Shown here: one piece after another, positions 49,490 to 62,007 of the stretch | Position numbering within the stretch: position 1 is the stretch's first letter | Layout of the letters: every line of letters begins with the position of its first letter | DNA from: Cochliopodium minus | Lineage: Eukaryota > Discosea > Himatismenida > Cochliopodiidae | Length of the DNA stretch: 64,000 bases | Direction of reading: 5' to 3' | Assembly (NCBI GenBank): GCA_024220525.1 | Contig: JAMYWO010000032.1 | Location: 164,686 to 228,685 of the forward strand | Notes under the pieces: model-generated | The model's input: only the letters and a program-made list of their open reading frames with translations | Told to the model about the DNA's origin: nothing | The model's database searches: none | Translations under genes and position numbers: made by a program

Positions 49490-50584
49490 ATGATGAATGA
49501 TGTGAACACTGAACATTCATTCAGATTGAAGTTATGTGGAGATATTTTTTCGGGAAAGTCTTCATTATTAGTAAATTATATTTAGGAATATGAAAATTAT
49601 TTTATTTATTTCAACAATTCATTATTGAGGTAAGATATGGAGAAGGATCATTCGAAGAAACTTTCAATTTGATAACAGTAAATGAAAAAAGAAAAAAAAA
49701 AAAAATCAGATTTAACATTATTTTAGTCAGATAATAAGTACATAAGGAAAGATTATTGTGGATATAATTTGAAGATATCATTATGGGATTATGTGAGACC
49801 CTTTTTTAAACATAAATTATAATTGAAATTTATAAAAATGAAAATATACAGTTCAGACAAGCGAGATATAAGAAAAATCAGATGGAAGAAGCAGATGCAA
49901 TCATTATTGTTGATGATCTTCAAAATAAATCCATGGAATCTATCGAAAATTGGCTCAGGGAAGTAAGAGAAAAGGCTAACAAAGATGTGGTAGTAGGATT
50001 TGCAATATCAAAGGTAAAACAATTTTATTTTATATTATCAATATAAATAAAGACTGTAAGAACAAATAATTGTTTCCTAAAGAAACTAGATTACTGATGA
50101 AATGAAATAAAGCATATTCTCATTTTTTATTCAGTCAGATTTGTTGAATGAAAATAACATGAAGACTTTGGAAAATAAAAAAAGATTTATAGAGAATACT
50201 ATAAGAGGATTAGAATATACATCAACCTATTCTGTATTATCATCAAAGACGGGTGAAAATGTTGATCGTTTCTTCAATGATATCCTTCGTATGATCCTCA
50301 TGAAGAAGCAGCTATTCTATTTCGAACAGCCATGGCATCCAAATGTTGAAGCAGATAATCATTGGGGCAAATATTTCAAGAGGATCGTCTTATTGCTTCT
50401 CATGATACGCAAAAGATCCAAGACTATCGAAACTCTGCTCCCAAAATGTATTCTAATCAAAATCTTGAATGATTTGAGCAATATTTATTTGGAAGAAAGG
50501 AAAATTCCTTGGGATATGAATGGTAATTATAATCTTTCACAAAATAAGAGATCTTTTTACCATTATTATTGTACCATCTGTTGA
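49490..50584 (+). CDS. Atypical Ras/Rab-like small GTPase with C-terminal extension
   Basis: Exons 49490-49570, 49630-49677, 49727-49792, 49852-50013 and 50135-50584 give 807 nt, 268 aa. P-loop GDIFSGKSSLL is intact, and a Thr in FNLIT sits at the switch I position. The G3 region, WDTAGQE in classical members, reads WDYFRQA: the Gly and the catalytic Gln/Glu are not in place. The NKxD position reads ISKSDLL (Asn replaced by Ser) and the SAK loop SSKTG. The nucleotide may be bound weakly or hydrolysed slowly. After the G domain come about 80 residues ending HYYCTIC; the Cys four from the end could be prenylated as a CaaX box (C-T-I-C). Role unknown; the decayed switch suggests a pseudo-GTPase or constitutively GTP-bound signal. 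Confidence 0.75.
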
Positions 50585-50885
50585 ATTAAAATAAATAATC
50601 CTTAAAAAAAATGACTTATTTTCCTTTATTTTATTTATTTTCAATCACTTAATTTCCTTCTTATGAAAAAAGAATTCACCTTATTTCTTTGCCAAAGTCA
50701 ATTCTCCTTCTTCCTTTCAAATATTATTTTTTTTTTTATAACAATAATTTATAATTCACCTTTATTTTTTTTCACCTAATTCAATATAAAATAAAAAAAA
50801 TGATAAAATAAAAAAGTTTTTGTGAAATAATAAAAATTGAAAGAGATTATTTTAAAAATTAAAGGCTAAAATAGATAAGATTAGA
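50585..50885. other. Intergenic spacer, GTPase to PROPPIN
   Basis: 301 bp of A/T-rich sequence with poly-T at about 50728-50738 and poly-A at 50790-50800. No exon or conserved element seen; it holds the 3' end of one gene and the promoter of the next on the same strand. Confidence 0.5.
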
Positions 50886-53458
50886 ATGCAAGAAGAGATT
50901 ATATTGGAGATTTTTAATTCAGAAAGAAATACTCTCTTTATACAAACTCAGAATAGAATACTTTTGATAGATCTATCAGATAAACCCAACAAAGCAAATG
51001 TCAAAGGAGATATGTACATGAATAAATTGGCGGCGAAAGATATGTTGCTAAACATCAGAAATTCCCCGATGATATTTCAAAGTATCAAATTGGATAATTA
51101 TTTGAACTATTATATTGAGAATGATGCATTGATGATGAGACTGGATTTCATCACTGAGACTCAGATATTTGATTATAAAAGAAATATTGAAAAGACAATC
51201 TTGGCCTTCAAGAATTCAGAAAAGACAGTGAAATTGATAGACAGGGAGAAAGATATCTTTGCGATAATACATACTGATGAAATACAAACACTCAAAATGG
51301 ATGATTCAATGGATAAGATTGTCACCATCTGCCTAAATGGACAAAATATCAGTGTATGGAATATCAATGATCTTAATGATATCAAAACAGAGCCAGAGAT
51401 GAAGTTTTATAGAGGAAAAAATCCATGTATCATAACTTCTATATCCTTCAATAGGGAAAGCTCTTTGTTAGCATTGTCTACAGATAAGGGAACAATCCAT
51501 ATCTTTGATATTAAGGATTATAATAAGAACGTGTCATCTGCTGTATCTTGGTAAATAGGATAAAAAAAATTAAAAATCAACTAAATTTCTATTTCGTTGA
51601 TTTTTTAATTAACCAAAAAATAAATAGTATTGGGAAATTATATATTCATACAATAATTCATAAAATTAAATCTTAATTCTTTTAAAATCTATCTTATTTG
51701 TAATATAATTTCAATAAATCACTGATTTAATTATCCTCTTATATTTTTAACAGGATCCCTTTCGCTTCAAGTTTAACAAATTATGCAAACTACAAATGGT
51801 CTTTTGGACAGATACACTTGGACCAATACGTAAAAGACTCAACTTCCATACAAAATCCCGTGTGCCAATTCAACAGCTCTGATCTCCTTGTAGTGTGCAC
51901 ACCCAGTGGAAAGTATTTCGAGTTTTTTCTAGATGTATCTTCATCAAAATTTGCATGTAATTGCATAAAAAGCAATCTCCTTTTATCCGAAAAATTTTTC
52001 AGCGAAAGTAAATTATTTTCTCCCTTTTTAATTCAAATCTTTTTAATTTTTTTTTCTGTAGGATGTTATTTTGAACAGGATCATGTCAACTTTGAAGTCT
52101 TAGTTAAAGAGTTGATAGATTCTTCGAATGTTGATGAAGAAGTTCCAAAAAAAGCAAAGAAAAAGAAAAGCAGCAAAATTGTGACTTCCGAGAAATTTAT
52201 TTTTCCAAATGTAATAAATCTCCTAAGGAACGAATATAATAAGGATAATATGAGTGAAGAAAAATTAAGTTTGAAAGAAGATATTGGTGAAAAGGGAGAT
52301 AAAGAAGAAATTGAAGAAAAAAAAGATAAGAAAGAAGAACAAATAGAGATATTCGATAAAATAGAAATAGTTGAAAAAGAAAATAGAGAAAAAGAAAAGA
52401 TAGAAGACATTAATAACGAAGAGATCTTAGGAAATGATGAAAAAGAGGAAGAAATTGAAGTACTAAAAACAGAGGTGGAATTGAAAATTGGAAACGATGA
52501 AGTAATAGAAGATAATACACTGGTTGAAGAAGATGAAACGATTCTTGATGAAGAAAAAGTTGTTGAGAAAAATGAAAAAGTAGAAAAAGAGATCAAGGAT
52601 ACAGAGGAAGTGGAGATCCAATACATAGAGGAAGACCTGGGTAGCGAAGATAATGAAGTAATAGGAGACAACACTCAATTTGAAGATAAAATAATGAATA
52701 AGGAAGGAAATATTGAAAAAGAAATAATTTTGGAGAAAATGAAAGAAGAGGTAGAGATACCATATGTAGAGGAGGTGGAGAATGACAATGATGAGATTGT
52801 GGATGATCATATTGAAGATGAAGATGTGGAGGAGTTTGAAGTGGATATTAACGAGGGAGATGATGAGGAGATCACTGATACCACTGGTACTGAGGAAGAA
52901 GAGCACAACGAACCAGAAAAAGAGAAAATGGGTATACAAGAGGAGAAGAAAGACGAAAAAGAGAACAATCTTGCAAATGAAAGAGATTTTGAAGAAGAAA
53001 ATTTTATTATAGAAGAACAAAACGAAGATTTCAGAGATTACAAAGAAGATAAACAAAATGAAGATCTCATAAGAAATAGTGAGGTTTCTAATGATAAAGG
53101 AAAAAGGGAAGAGAAAGCTCAAAACAAACAAGTGAAAGAACTAGGTAACTTCGATCTCGATTTCAATCCATCTCCTGTCTTAGAACAAGCCACCAAGAAC
53201 TTTGTCTCTAATCAAATCTCCGACAATAGAAAGACAAGAACCAAATCTATTGCACGTAAACCTTCTAAGGGACATCGTACTCCTGGTAGTTCGGAGACAA
53301 AGGGCAGTCCTATTGTTGTTGGGTCTCCCTCCCAACCCCAGGGAAAGTATGTTCCTCAGGGTGTTTCGAATCAGTTTAAACTTCCTCCCATCAGTAAGAT
53401 TGTTTTAAAACCAACAAAAAAGGGTGGTGGGCAATCTGTTCCTTTAAAAAACAATTAA
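50886..53458 (+). CDS. PROPPIN (ATG18/WIPI-like) propeller with long acidic tail
   Basis: Exons 50886-51551, about 51755-52008 and 52063-53458. The first 330 residues are a seven-bladed WD40-like propeller. The lipid-binding motif context is KFYRGKNPCIITSISFN followed by LALSTDKGTIHIFDI, then WSFGQIHL in the next blade. PROPPINs normally carry FRRG or LRRG here, in which two Arg bind PI3P and PI(3,5)P2; the motif is FYRG, so one Arg is lost. About 470 residues follow, almost all Glu, Lys, Asp, Ile and Val, with KKAKKKKSSK and, near the end, RTKSIARKPSKGHRTPG and QPQGKYVPQGVS (disordered, Ser/Pro-rich). Such tails are not part of known WIPI/ATG18 proteins. The 52009-52062 intron is in frame. 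Role in autophagy is inferred from the family. Confidence 0.72.
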
Positions 53459-54008
53459 TTTTTTCTGTTACCTTTTTTTTTAGTGTAAATTTCTTTAATA
53501 ATTAATTATTGTCAAATAAAATCTTATTTAATAATTTTTGGATCAATCTTATTCCACAAGATCAATATTAAATTCATCACAGTTTTTAAAAACTACTTTG
53601 GTTGTTGCCTTTGCTATTATTGTTTTGCCCATTATCTTTATATATTCTTCAACATCTTTGAAATAAATCATTATCTTCTGACTCATTATCATCTGATTCA
53701 GTATCAGAATCATTTCTCTCTTTTGTTATATTTGTAAAGGAACATTTAATTTGGTTTTGTTGCATTTTATTTTTTAAAGTTTGGGATAAGTGATCAAAAA
53801 TAAAAAAGAAAAAATCAACAATTTTTGAAAAAAAAAGAAAAGAATAGTCAACAAACAACCTTTAAAGATATTTATTATTATTTATTAATCAAAAAAAAAA
53901 ATGCTGAAAATTATCAATTTACCAAAATAATTTATTTACTCAAATTAGCCACTTGATTTTGAAACATGGCCTATTCATCATGGATTATATGCTAAAAATA
54001 TTAAAAAA
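53459..54008. other. Intergenic region, PROPPIN to repeat protein
   Basis: 550 bp. It holds the small acidic frames above. From about 53950 an open segment just upstream of the next ATG reads PLDFETWPIHHGLYAKN in frame after a good acceptor (CAAATTAG), so the next gene may have an unseen first exon here. Confidence 0.45.
53549..53765 (-). CDS. Uncertain small acidic reading frames
   Basis: On the minus strand an ATG at 53765 opens 36 codons with a clear acidic run (NDSDTESDDNESEDND), and a second frame, ATG at 53671 to stop 53549, opens 40 codons (IKIMGKTIIAKATTKVVF). Both have normal composition for coding sequence here, but no GT-AG intron joins them cleanly. They could be a pseudogene, the remnant of a short gene, or chance. 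Confidence 0.25.
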
Positions 54009-56187
54009 ATGATGCTCTATTTGCGCACAAAGAATTTATTAAACCAAATATACAGCAAAATATACAACTATACATCAAGATTGTTTCACACAACAATTGA
54101 TTTGGCATTGGTATTGTTTCACAAATCACTAGCATTGGTAGGATTGTATCATGCTCTTGAGATGATTTCAAAATTGTATCACAAAATTATTGATAAGCCA
54201 CTTAGAATGTATCGAAAATTTGTTGATATGTTATCAAGATGGTATCAAAAATTTCTTGTTATAATGGGATTGAATCACACTATTAATATGCTCCCAGAAT
54301 TGTTTCACAAAATTTATGATTTTCCATTCGGAATGTATCTTAAATCTCGAGATATGGTATCAAGATGGTATCAAAGATATCTTAACATGGCATCAGTATT
54401 GTATCACAGATATGTTGATCTGATATTCAAGTTGCTTCCAATCTTCCTATTCATACCCTTGTTTTTCATCAAAATGTCGATATCAGTGGCAAGCAACAAT
54501 ATTGGGATTGATAGGATACAGATTCCAAAGCAAATCAAAAAGAAAGGAGAAGAAATCATTCAACGTGACGTTCAGCCTAGAGAAGCTCCCCGAAAAACAG
54601 GATGCAACCAAATACAATCTCAAACAAAAAAGGAGAGAAATGCACTCTTCTACTGGGAAAGAAGGACAAAAAAATGCGAGCAATAAAAACAGCTTCTTAA
54701 AAGAAGAGTTCAGAGGACTCATGGAGAACAAAAACCCCGACATGATCAACAAGAAGATTAACATTTCTAGGAACAAGGTGGAGGTGTCGAATCTAAAGTT
54801 GGTGGAGATAATGACGAACAAGAAGGAGGATCATAAAATCTTGATTCAAAAGAGGAGACGTAGTGTGGATCATGAGATGTTGAAGAAGGAGCATCTCCCT
54901 GAGAAAATGATCAAAGAGAAGGAGGATCATAAGATATCTGTTCAGAGGAGGAGACGTAGTGTGGAGTATGATCATTTGAAGAAGCAGGAGGTTCCTGAAA
55001 AGATAATTAACAACAAGAAGGATCATAGCATTTCTGTTCAGAAGAGGAGACGTAGTGTGGAGTATGATCATTTGAAGGAGCAGGAGGTTGTGGAGTTGAA
55101 AAGAGAAAAGATTGTCGAAAAGAAGTCGAAATTTGAAGAGGGAGTAAGAGAGGAGAAATTGGAAAATCCTCATAGAGTAGAAAAGAAAGAAACAAAAATT
55201 CTCGAAAAGGAAACTGCTCAACCACAAAAAATAGAGAAGAAAAAGTCTCCATCAAAATGTGTTGTGAAAGAGGAAAAGATTAAATCTCCTCCAACAGAAA
55301 GTTTCAAGATTTTGAATGATGAATCTACACAAACCAAAGAGCAAACTCATGTCCAAATGGATGATTCTAATGTCTATGAGAAAGTTGCGTTGGTTCCCAC
55401 TCACTTCGAAATTTCCGAAGTAATTCCGAAGAGTGTCATCGAAAAAGAAAGGAAGGAGCTTTTAAAGGAGTTCGAGGAGGAAGGTCTAGAGGGTAACCAG
55501 GATGTTCCGATTAGTCATCCTTTGAGTGAACATCAATTTACTTATGAGGATGTTGTTTTGGCCAACCTTTCTGATGAGAAAGACAATAAGAATCTGTATC
55601 ACAATCCCACTCATGAATCTTCACTCAATAAAGGAACTATAAATGTCGAAAAAAAGTCTCCTCCACAAGAGAAAGAGGAATCTTACTTAAGCAAAGAAGA
55701 TTTGGAAAAGATTTTGGATAGAGAAACTAATGAACTCATCCCTATCTACGACTTTAGAAAAGAAAGAGTGAAACCCCAATCGAGGAGACCTTCACAAACC
55801 TCCTTATCCTCATCTATTCCCAAAACAACACTAACGAATGAGCAACCTCATGTCCAAACGGATGATTCTAATGCATACGAGAAAGTTGCGTTGGTTCCCA
55901 CTCACTTAGAAATTTCCAAAGTAATTCCGAAGAGTGTCATCGAAAAAGAAAGGAAGGAGCTTTTAAAGGAGTTCGAGGAGGAAGGTCTAGAGGGTAGCCA
56001 GGATGTTCCGATTAGTCATCCTTTGAGTGAACATCAATTTACTTATGAGGATGTTGTTTTGGCCAACCTTTCTGATGAGAAAGACAAGCAGTCCAAAAAG
56101 GGTTTGTATCACAATCCCACTCATGAATCTTCACTCAATAAAGGATCTTCTGTCTCTTTCGAGAGGAATGAAACTAAGAGTAATTAG
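54009..56187 (+). CDS. Unknown repeat protein: amphipathic/membrane module plus RRRRS and 90-residue repeats
   Basis: Two overlapping frames (54009 onward, and up to 56187) can be joined by a 73-nt intron at 54414-54486, giving a smooth reading frame. The N-terminal 135 residues are three or four imperfect copies of an amphipathic helix rich in Tyr/Leu/His (LYHKIIDKPLRMYRKF, SRWYQKFLVIMGLNHTINML, SRWYQRYLNMASVLYHRY), possibly membrane-lying. Then come about three copies of a 32-residue unit containing KRRRRSVEYDHLKKQEV, and two nearly identical copies of a 90-residue block (DSNVYEKVALVPTHFEIS ... FTYEDVVLANLSDE). RRRRS is a typical basophilic kinase site. No known domain; splicing and first exon are uncertain. 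Confidence 0.5.
55356..55639 (+). repeat. Long coding repeat, copy 1
   Basis: About 280 bp coding DSNVYEKVALVPTHFEIS through EDVVLANLSDEKD and YHNPTHESSLNKG. Nearly identical to 55857-56143, differing by a few bases and a small indel (NKN versus KQSKKG). Confidence 0.9.
55857..56143 (+). repeat. Long coding repeat, copy 2
   Basis: Second copy of the 280-bp block, about 500 bp after the first, in the same frame and orientation. The low divergence suggests a recent duplication or gene conversion. Confidence 0.9.
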
Positions 56188-56388
56188 TGGTTTATACTGT
56201 TCATATTTTATTAAATATTTATTATTTCAAGATTAAGTCAAGTTCATTTTTAAATTAATATTTTTGCATTTGATTTTATATAAGTTTTTTTGATTAAGAA
56301 GGAGGTGAGATTTCTTGCCTCCAAATCAACAATCATCAAAAAAAATCATTTTTAGAATTTGACAAAAAATTAATAAAAAAAAAATTTA

Positions 56389-59300
56389 ATGAAAGGAAAT
56401 CATAGCTTTCTCTGCATATTATTTATTTTCATACTCATAAATTCGAATAATGGAGGAAATGGTAATCAATATTTTTTTTTTCCAAACATTTACAGTGAGG
56501 ATATTTATTAATAATCGTTAAAAATTTACATTTATTTTTGAAAGTGGTTGATACTATCGAATGTAAAGAGAAATGTGATAGTGGATCGAATATATCAACA
56601 ATAGAAGATAAATATTGGATATTGAAATCCAATCTCTTTCAGATAATAATGGTTATTGTGGTGATATCTCCTTTCATATTGTTATGTTGTGGAAGAAAGA
56701 AGAAAAAAGAGAAGGAGAGGGATAATGACATAGAATTGCAAAAGATAAAGGAGGAATTGAAGAAGATGGAGGAAGTGGATGTGATGTTGGTGGAGAAGAA
56801 GGGAGAGGAGAATGATAATGGAAATGCTGATGGAAATAACAAGGATTATGATCCAAATGATCCAAATAATCAATTGAATGCAAATTATAAACAATATGAA
56901 AATCCATTGAAATCAGTAAGAACAAGAGGGAATGAAAATAATAAGTCAAATAAAAAAAATAATAACGTCAATTTTGGGAACAACAATGTAAACAATAATA
57001 ACAATCATAATCGTGCAAAATCAATAAGGATAGATTTGGATATGGATATAAATTTCTTCGAAGAATCGGGAGATACTAAGCCAATCACACCAAAAACGAT
57101 TAAATTGGTCACAGATACGATCGAGAAATACAATCAAAAGAGAACCACAATGAGGGGAAGCAACATAGAGGAGGATGATCAGTTCCCCACCCCTCCTCAG
57201 ACTGTCATCGAGCCAAGGAAGAGACAACATCCTGAGCTCAAGGACTTTTTGGATCAGTTCGAGAGTACTGGTTCTACTCATGATATTTTCGCATCTGATC
57301 AAAACATTTACATTCCTCCCTTGGACATTGGTAAAAAAAATTTTTTTTTTAATTTGTTTAAGTAAATTTATTATGAAAAAAAAATTAAAATATTTCAGTT
57401 TAGTTTAATTTTTTATTTTAAAAAAAATTTAATTTTTAAAAAGCAAATAATTTCTAAAATTTAAAACTAAAGGTTTTATTTTTAAATTTAGTATCGGAAT
57501 TTTTAAAATTTACAGTTTAGTTTAATTTTTTTTTTTAGCAAAAAATTTTAAAAATAAATTTTAATTTTCATAATAATAAACTTAAATTAAAAATAACAGT
57601 GAACATAAACTCAAGCAATAATGAATTAGATGAAAATAAAATGAGAAAGAGCACTATTGTACCACCTCCACCTGTCAAAGAGTTGTTAAAATCTAACCGT
57701 GTAAGATCGACAAGAAATCCATATGCAATTAACCAAGAAGAGCATTCACCAGGAAAAAAAAAGTTGATGAAAAGTTCTCCAAATGTTTCGGACAAGTTGT
57801 CTCCTAGAAATTCTCCGATGAACTCTCCAAATAGTAATAATAATGTTAATTCACCTAAAAGTAATGTTAATTCACCCAAAAATGTGCTAAATTCTCCAAA
57901 AAACTTGTCGAGTGATAAACTTATTGTGGATTCGCCTCGTGTCAATACATTGATGAAATCTGTTCTCGTGTCGAACCAAACGACAAACATTTTGAACAAA
58001 AGTGACGGAACAAACTTGAGCAAAGACATTCTACAAAAGGTATTGCACTCACCTAGAATCAGCCAACACATCTATTCTATGCATAACGAGAGCAGCGCTG
58101 ATTTGCCTACTCCATTGGAAAGTGAAGAGGAAGTCATCAACAAACGCATTTCCAACATCAATAAGAGAGATTATCTCTTGAATAGATTAAGCAGTGGCTT
58201 GCCTTCTCCCTTTGAGAGTGAAGAGGATCTAATAAATAAAGTGGTTTACTTGAACAGAAGCTCCAGCAACAAAAACTTGAAGAGAGAGAATGTCAAGTTG
58301 AGCCATTTCAACACTTCAAACTCCAAATTGAATCAAGATCTCCTTCCAAACTTGAAAAAACAAACTGAAGGTTTTCCCCAGGCCCCTTCTGATAATGACT
58401 CGTTGAACAACTCCAAAAAAAACAATTTTCCCGAAAACTTTCCAAGTGACGAAGAGTTGGCGAATGGAAATGATGATTCTCACTCGAACGAAGATCAAAA
58501 AATTCCATATCCCTCGCTAGGAAAATTGAAACAAAAGACCCGAGCAAGTTTGTTGCCATCTAAATTGGAAAGTGAAGAATTGGACCGCCACATCAACAAC
58601 ATCAAAAAGTTTTCTAACCTCAATTCCAAGGTGGGAAGTCTCCCCGCTGCTCTCCAAATCCTCAAAATGAAATATCCTCACATGATGGAGAACGGCGGAA
58701 ACCTCACTAATGAAAGCAGCCCTAAAAAGGGATCCAAAATGAATGTAGTGAGAGACCAAAGCTTTGATCAGTTGCCTGCTCCTTTGGATAGTGAAGAAGA
58801 CACCAAAATTTCACCAAAGGAAACCAAAACACTTGTTCCTCCTCTTTTATTGAGCCAAATGAATGGAAATGTGAATGTGGTGGAGAAGATGCAGATGGTT
58901 TCTCCAAAAGGTGAGACGAACAGTGATAGATTGCCTCGCAACATCGTTTCGCCTTTGTTAAAACAGCCCAGTTTCATGACACCCAACCAAAACACTCGAA
59001 ATGTTCCCACCCACAACATAAACAGCCCTCCATCGAACAAATCCAACAGCCCTTTGAGCCCCAACAAGAACGTAAACCACAATGTGATGAACAACAACGG
59101 AAATATCAACCATCCTCCTAATTTCCCAAAGAACATCCCTCCTCCCTTCAAACATAACAACGTCAACAATTTTAATAACAATCAAAATAACAACGTCCCA
59201 AACAAAAACAATTCTAACCTCGTCCCTCCCCTAAAAAACAACCAAAATCCTCCTAACAACTTTAACAACAATCCCAACCCCGTTAAAAATCCTCCGATAA

Positions 59301-62007
59301 GTCCCAACAAAGTTCCTCCCACAAGCCCCAACAAAAACATGGTTCCCAAGTTGAATTTGGGTAACATTGATCCATATTCAAACAACAACACTCTCCTCAG
59401 CCCCAACTCCCAGTCCAAACTTATCATCATCAAAACTTCTCCTCGGGGTTTGACTTCTCCCAGGGACAATATTGTTGGGGAGTCTCCCCGAAATGTTCCT
59501 CCTCCTTTGTTGTCTGGCTTTAACAATCACTCCAAAGATCTCAACCAAAGGTTGACTCCCAAAGAAAAACGTATAAGTCTTTTACCTGACCATTTACCAA
59601 GGTAAATAAAATTTTTATTTTATTTTTAATTCAATTATTAAAAATTTAAAATTTTTTTTATTTTACTTTTTTTATTTGATTCATTTTTTTATATTTCACA
59701 TTTTTATTTTTGTATTTTTATTTTTATTTCATCCATTTTACTTATTTTTTTGCTTTTTATTTTTTCATAAAATTTAAATTTTAAATAATTCAATTGTTTT
59801 TATTTCATATTTTTAATTTTATTAATTTTTGTTAAAGTGATATGGATGAAGATGCTCCTCCTCCATTGATGGGCGGAACCAACAAAGAGTTAGCGTTAAA
59901 CCTCATATCACCAAGACTAAACACTTTAGAAAAAAAATTGACTCCAAGAGAAAAACATGAAAGTCTCTTACCTGATCCCTTGCAAAGGTAAGAAGTCTTA
60001 TAAAATAATTTTTATGAAACAATTTTAAATAATTTTTTTAAAATAAATTTTTTTTTTACTTTTGATTGATTTCATTTTTTTTGAAGAAGTTTTATTTAAA
60101 ATATTTTTATTTTAGTTATTTTTTAATTTTTTTATTAATTTAATTTTTATTATTTTTATTATTTTTATTAAATTAAATTTTTTTTTATTTTTAATCAAAT
60201 CATTTTTTCATAAATTTTTAATATGATTATTTTAAAACTTTTAATTTGTTTTTTTTAAAACATTTAAACATTTTAAAATTTTATTATTGATTTAATTTTG
60301 TTTTACTTTATATTGATTTTTGATTTTTTGTTCTTATTTAATTTATTTTTAATTTATTTTTAATTTATTTTTAATTTATTTTTAAAATTTTATTATTTTT
60401 AGTGATTCAGAAGAAGGACCTCCACCATTGATGGGAGGAATAAGTAAAGAGCTGATTAGAAGGTTGACTCCATTAAACTCTCCTCACAGAGAGAAAGAGG
60501 GAGGAAATGTCCCTTTGTTTTTTGATAGAGATCTCGTTCTCCCTCCTCCTTTCTTTAACAAAAACAATAATGATGATAGATCAACTCCAAGAAGCAAAAG
60601 GGAAAAACATGAAAGGTAAAAATAAAAATAAAATAAAATGTGAATGAGAAATGAAAAATTCAAAAAAAAAATAAAAAACAAAATACTAAAAATTAAAATA
60701 ATAAAATAATAATATAAAAATAAAAAAATATGTAAATAAAAAATAAAAAAACAAAATTAAAATAAAAAAATAAAAAAATAAATAATAATATATTAAAATT
60801 TAAATAAAAATAATTAAAAAAATTTAAATAAAAATAAAAATTTAAAATTTAAAAATAAAATAAAAATTTAAATAAAAATAAAAAAATAAAAAAATTGAAA
60901 TAAAATAAAAAAATAATAAAAATAAAATAAAAATAAAAATAAAAAAATATGTAAATAAAAAATAAAAAAATAAAAAAATTGAAATAAAATAAAAAAGTTG
61001 AAAAGAAAAAAATTAATTTTTTTTTTTGAACAGTCTTTTACCAGAACCTCTTGCAAGTGAGGAAGATGATGCACCACCTCCATTGATGGGAAACTCCGAA
61101 AAGAAAGAAAAACGTGAAAGGTAAAAAAATTAAACAATAAAAAAAAAATAAAATAAATGTATGAAAATTAAAATTGAAATTAAAATTAAAAAAATTAATT
61201 AAAAATTAAAATTAAAAAAATTATTAAATTTATAATTTAAAATAGTCTCCTGCCTGAACCTTTGGCTAGTGAGGACGATGAGGTATACATTGAGAACAAC
61301 AATTCTAGTATATATTCCTCTCCCTTCCAAAACTTTTCTCCCATCAAACTCAAAACCAACAACATTAGGTAAAAATAAAAAAATAAAAAAAATAAAAAAA
61401 TAAAAATTAAAAAATAAAAAATTAAATTAAAAATTAAAATTTTAAATTAAAAAATTTTAAAATTTAAAAAATTAAAAAATTTAAAATTTAAAAATTAAAT
61501 TAAAAATTAAAATTTAAATTATTTTTATGAAAGTGGATTACCAGAACCTTTTTATAGTGAAGAGGAAGAAAATATCCCAATGAAAGGAAATAGCAACCAT
61601 CTCTCTCACAAGACTTCTCTTAAGAGGACGTCCAATTTACCTGAGCCTCTAATGTCTGTAGAAAGTGAAGAAGAACTTCCCATTTTGATAACTGGTGTAA
61701 ATAAAAGGTATTATAAAAATAATAAAAAAATTTTTATTATTTTCTTTTAAATATTTCATCTATTTTTTTTTATTTTTTTTTTATTTTTTTTTTATTTTTT
61801 TTTTTTTTTTTATTTAAAAGTATTTCCGACAATTTCAACAGCCCAAGAAATGAAAAGAACCTTTCTCCTCCTGGTAATGTAAAAAATAATTTGTTCAGAA
61901 TCACTTTCGGCAACAATAACAACAACAGTAATAATAATGTAAAAAATAATAATAACAACGAAGATGATATCCCTGCTTACAACAGTCAAGAAGACTCGGA
62001 TAATTAA
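56389..62007 (+). CDS. Single-pass membrane protein with a cytoplasmic LPxPL-SEE exon-repeat tail
   Basis: Exon 1 (56389 to about 56464) codes a signal peptide (FLCILFIFILINS); next a short ectodomain with two Cys and an NIS site; then a transmembrane helix (IIMVIVVISPFILLCCG) and KKKKEKER. The rest is cytoplasmic: an Asn-rich part, an NSPKS-type Ser-Pro region and a very Pro/Asn-rich stretch. Throughout the tail a motif recurs: LPTPLESEEE, LPSPFESEED, LPAPLDSEED. After 59600 it continues in small separate exons (59838-59988, 60402-60614, 61032-61120, 61243-61370, 61533-61708, 61820-62007), most starting just before LLPxPL and ending on an R split AG|GT. Several carry EDDAPPPLMG after it. No enzyme domain; likely a scaffold or receptor-like protein. 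The function is not known. Confidence 0.7.
59838..61370 (+). repeat. Array of duplicated phase-2 exons (LLPEPL-SEED-APPPLMG)
   Basis: At least four exons share one plan: 3' splice site, Ser, LLP(E/D)PL, acidic SE(E/D)D, often APPPLMGG, a Lys/Arg-rich KREKHE, then a phase-2 donor. Sizes vary from about 85 to 210 nt. Introns between them are A/T filler without similarity. Confidence 0.8.

Noticed and set aside
52081-52674. Ser-rich minus-strand frame
   Set aside because: Antisense shadow of the Glu/Lys tail of the PROPPIN gene.
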